Source: Dermanyssus gallinae
Lineage: Eukaryota; Arthropoda; Arachnida; Mesostigmata; Dermanyssidae
Assembly: GCA_003439945.1 (NCBI GenBank)
Contig: QVRM01001266.1
Location: 124,001 to 188,000 of the forward strand
Length of the DNA: 64,000 bases
Reading direction: 5' to 3'
Below are positions 61,080-64,000 of the stretch, in pieces (the stretch's first letter is position 1; each line of letters starts with the position of its first letter). The position numbers and the translations under genes were made by a program. The notes beneath the pieces were generated by a model. It saw only the letters and a program-made list of their open reading frames with translations. It was not told where the DNA came from and ran no database searches.

Positions 61080-61545
61080 GGTCATTTATAACAATATGTA
61101 CTTATTTTAATGTTTGGTAGAGTTTGACAAGAAAATATTTTTCCCAATGGAAGGAGGGGGCGGAAACGTTTTGTTTAGGAGAGAGAATGACATTTACAAA
61201 AGTAGTTATTCATCTTTTTTCTCCTACATAGTTGTGCAAAATCTACGGAAGACACTTCACTAGCTTGCGTAGCGAAAAGCGAATAGCTAGGTTAAGGAAA
61301 GTCATAAAAAGTCGATTTGTTGTTATGTCTTACGTTGACGCTTTTACGTGCAAAATCGTGAATTTTTTCCATTATGGCCAAAAATGTACATCCAATAAAT
61401 TGCTCTCAGACAATAGCAAATTGAATACCCACTTTTTTTCATACCAAAATGATGGTGCTGCGTTACGTAGTTGCCAAGTAACTAAGCTTTTTCGATAGCA
61501 TTAACCATCTCTACTATTGTAGAAGAATATTGCCTTTCAAAAAAA
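61080..61545 (+). mobile_element. Second copy of the 31-kb foldback family, rearranged
   Basis: 61,110-61,170 (TTTGGTAGAGTTTGACAAG, then CCCAATGGAAGGAGGGGGC) is the complement of the centre of the 31-kb element (about 31,546-31,608). 61,190-61,495 matches its left arm in the same orientation, including AAAAGTAGTTATTC, AAGTCATAAAAAGTCGAT and GCTGCGTTACGTAGTTGCC. About 80 bp of the arm (31,180-31,260) is missing. Only one arm is present, and the centre lies outside it instead of inside. Confidence 0.75.
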
Positions 61546-61557
61546 ATTGTTACACTT

Positions 61558-61559
<2 letters not shown>

Positions 61560-61616
<57 letters not shown>
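61560..61616. repeat. (TA)n microsatellite at LINE 5' edge
   Basis: About 28 TA units. LINE coding homology begins directly after them. Confidence 0.95.
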
Positions 61617-61618
<2 letters not shown>

Positions 61619-64000
61619 ACGTCGCTTCGGGAGCGGCCCCCGTCGCCCCCACTAAACTGTTGTCAGTGGAATTGCGAGGGTTTCGCTTCAGTGATGAGCT
61701 GCATTCCCGCAGCTGATCTGGCTGCGTTCGACTTGATCCTTCTTACCGAAACTTTCGCCACGAAACGTTTCGATGTTGAAGGTTTCTATACTCATCACTG
61801 TCTCGCAGCGAAGCCCTCCCGTGGTCGGCCAATAGGAGTTTTCACTCCTAGTTTCACTCCTGATCGGCCCCAGACTCAGTAAGTCAGAAATTCTACTAGC
61901 AAAAGACAACACTTTGGTACTTTCCACTCCCGACTTCGCCTTCGTGGGAATGTACAGCAGTGGTGGCGGCGACACCACGCTGGATCTGCTGGACAAGATC
62001 AGCCGAGGGTTAGCCTGCGTCCCCGACGACCGCCCGGTGCTCCTCGCCGGCGACCTCAACTGCAGGCTTGACGAGCCTTTACTCTTTTCTCGTACGGAGG
62101 CAGTGTTGGCGGCACTTCAAGAGTATGGGCTCTGGATTTGCTCAGACCGGTCCCTGCTCACCTACTACTCCGACTCCCGAGGCCCCCAAGATAACCCACG
62201 GCGACCAGGCAGCTCCACCATTGATATCTTCGCATTCAGGGGTGCCAGCTCTGATATCGTCTTCAGAGGTTGGCCAACGGGCTCGGCTATGATGGGACTC
62301 AGGAAACACATTCCCGTCGCAGTCGCTCTGGCTGTCAATCCCGACGCTCTGGGCGCCAGGAGACAGGGCGTGTCTAAGGCCATCAACATCGGGCTACTCC
62401 GGGAAAAACTTTTGCGGTTCGATCCTGCAGTTCTAGTGGACCTCGATGTGGACGCCCTCTCCGCCGTTCTTACCAGCCTCGTAATCGATGCAGCCCTTCC
62501 CCATGGAGTCTGTTCGCGCAAATCACCGCCCTGGTTTGACAGAGACTGCTATCAAGCAAGGCATTACTAATGCAGCTTCTGATGGCGTCTAGAGCATGCA
62601 ACGTGATGAAGAACGCCTACAGCGCGTTCCGGCGAGACTACCGTCTCCTGCTGCAGATAAAGAAGGTGGCCTTCGCCGAACGACAGGAGCAACGACTGGT
62701 CCTACAGGCACAAGAGACTCCGTATTCCTACCTGAAGGGGCCGTTCAAGTTCACGAGCTGTCCCATCGCGCCCGTGAAACTTCGATCCTACTTCGAGCGT
62801 ATGTTCACGAGTGCTTCCACCATCCCGGTCTCCATCCCCGCTACAACTCTTCCCGCAACCGCCTGGGAACAAGAGTTTGCGCGGTCTCTTGAGTCATCGT
62901 TCTCTGAGGACGAGGTCTCCAGCTCCATTCAGCATCTTAAGAACAACAAGGCGTTTGGCGCTGACCGCGTGAGAAACGAGCACTTAAAGGTGGCCACCTC
63001 GCTGATCCCCCTCTGGACAACCCTCGTCAACAAATGCCTATCCCAAGGACGCATTCCTGAAACATGGAAGGAGTGCATTTTGAAGGTGATCCCCAAGGGT
63101 AAAGGCGACCTTCTTCTTGAGTCATCATGGAGAGGGATAGCAAAGAAAAGCTGTGTGTACAAGCTGTTGTCGTCTTTGCTGTACAGGCGACTGTCCTCGT
63201 ACCTGGAAGTCAGAGGGGCGCTCCCACAAGAACAACACGGCTTCAGACGGCACAAGTCAACATCCACAGCATGCGGCGAACTTCTAGATGAGATAACTTC
63301 ATCGTTGCAATAAAAGCGGCGGCCACTGCACGCCGTCTTCGTGGACCTAAAGTCCGCGTTTGACGTGGCACCTAGGGACACCGTGTTGGAGAAACTCGCC
63401 CGCTTCGGCATCGGCCGACCACTGCTCACCCTCCTGGCATCGATTCTCCAACCCAACTCTGGATGATGGACCAACTCTGGATGATGGAGTCTGTGAGCAT
63501 CCGCCATTCCTCCAGACCACGGGGTACCCCCAGGGGGACAACCTGAGTCCCCTGCTCTTTGCTGTTCTCCTAAGCGACCTGCCCGCCCTTGTCAAGGAGC
63601 TGTATCACATGGTGGGCATTCTTCTATATGCGGACGACATCGTCATGTTTAGTCGCATCAGGCGGGACCTCCAGGCTTCCATCAAGGTGCTGGAGAAGTA
63701 CTGTGACAACAACGGCATGTGTGTGAACGTGTCGAAGACCAAGGCTGTCAAGTTCAGGGCAGGAGGCGCCCTCGCCTCTCACAATCGTCTTCGACTACGC
63801 AACTCGCCCACTGAGTATGTGAGCAACTTCTGCTACCTGGGGGTGATCTTCTCCAGCAGGGGTGTGTGCTTTAGCAAGCATATCACCGAGCGCGTGTCAA
63901 AGAGCGTCGTGACCATGGCGACGATCGGCGAGCCACAGAAGCTCTCACTGTCGACCGCCCTTCAACTCTTCCACCTCAAGGTATCTTCGGTTGCCTCCTA
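61617..64000 (+). pseudogene. LINE ORF2: AP-endonuclease and reverse transcriptase, frameshifted, runs off the window
   Basis: Endonuclease: CQWNCEG and LILLTETF (61,660-61,760, frame 2). After a frameshift near 61,870, FVGMYSSGGGDTT, VLLAGDLNCRLDE, SSTIDIFAFRG and LRKHIPVAV (normally SDHxPV), frame 3 to 62,570. RT from 62,570, frame 2: NKAFGADRVRNEHLK, ETWKECILKVIPKGKGD, SWRGIAKKSCVYKLL, LPQEQHGFRRHKSTSTA. Then an in-frame TAA (63,311), VFVDLKSAFDVAPRD (first catalytic Asp), another frameshift near an 18-bp tandem duplication (63,453-63,488), TTGYPQGDNLSPLLF, LLYADDIVMFS (active site), KTKAVKFRAGGAL and YVSNFCYLG. Catalytic residues of the RT are intact, but at least two frameshifts and one stop break it. 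It is related to the LINE at 5,230-6,605. The 3' end lies beyond the window. Confidence 0.88.

Overview
This is non-coding eukaryotic DNA dominated by transposable elements. I found no cellular protein-coding gene. The only host gene I can support is a tRNA-Leu(TAG) at 574-655. More than 30 long (TA)n arrays, clusters of AAC/GAC and GTT/GTC trinucleotide runs, mariner, R1-like and R2-like elements, tRNA-derived SINEs and a solo LTR together suggest an arthropod, possibly an acarine (mite or tick). The species is inference; nothing in the window identifies it.

Layout. 0-3 kb: the tRNA, long (TA)n arrays, an 800-bp long-arm palindromic mariner-like element (867-1664), and a deleted copy of a 66-bp repeat. 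5-7.8 kb: a LINE reverse transcriptase with an open frame (minus strand) and a mariner transposase fragment whose terminus abuts (TA)n. 9-23 kb: simple-sequence DNA (compound TA, AAC/GAC clusters), small palindromes and a probable LINE 3' end. 23.5-26.3 kb: two exact copies of the 66-bp unit between TA-rich flanks, plus a SINE. 27-33 kb: a minisatellite, a broken R2-clade element (29,137-31,060) whose last 66 bp is the same unit, and a foldback element (31,069-32,748) split by a solo LTR (31,810-32,496) with a perfect 5-bp target duplication. 35-43 kb: a TA-centred foldback element, a long polypyrimidine tract, a mariner fossil and SINE copies. 43.5-47.6 kb: a tandemly duplicated SINE and a decayed R1-like LINE. 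47.6-59 kb: mostly unassigned sequence with very long (TA)n arrays. 59-64 kb: a mariner fossil, a second copy of the foldback family, and a LINE with endonuclease and RT that starts at the edge of a (TA)n array and runs off the window.

Main observation. The R2-clade element lies outside recognisable 28S rDNA, and the last 66 bp of its 3' region recurs twice more at 100% identity (23,612-23,677 and 26,117-26,182) and once with deletions (1,693-1,723). The short copies all start at the same point and lie in TA-rich sequence. At 23.6 kb the unit and its TA flanks are bracketed by a 15-bp direct repeat, as expected of a target-site duplication. This suggests an R2-type retrotransposon, or a small parasite of it, that inserts at or carries TA microsatellites. 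Mariner, LINE and foldback ends also abut (TA)n arrays, so TA tracts look like shared insertion sites or by-products of transposition here.
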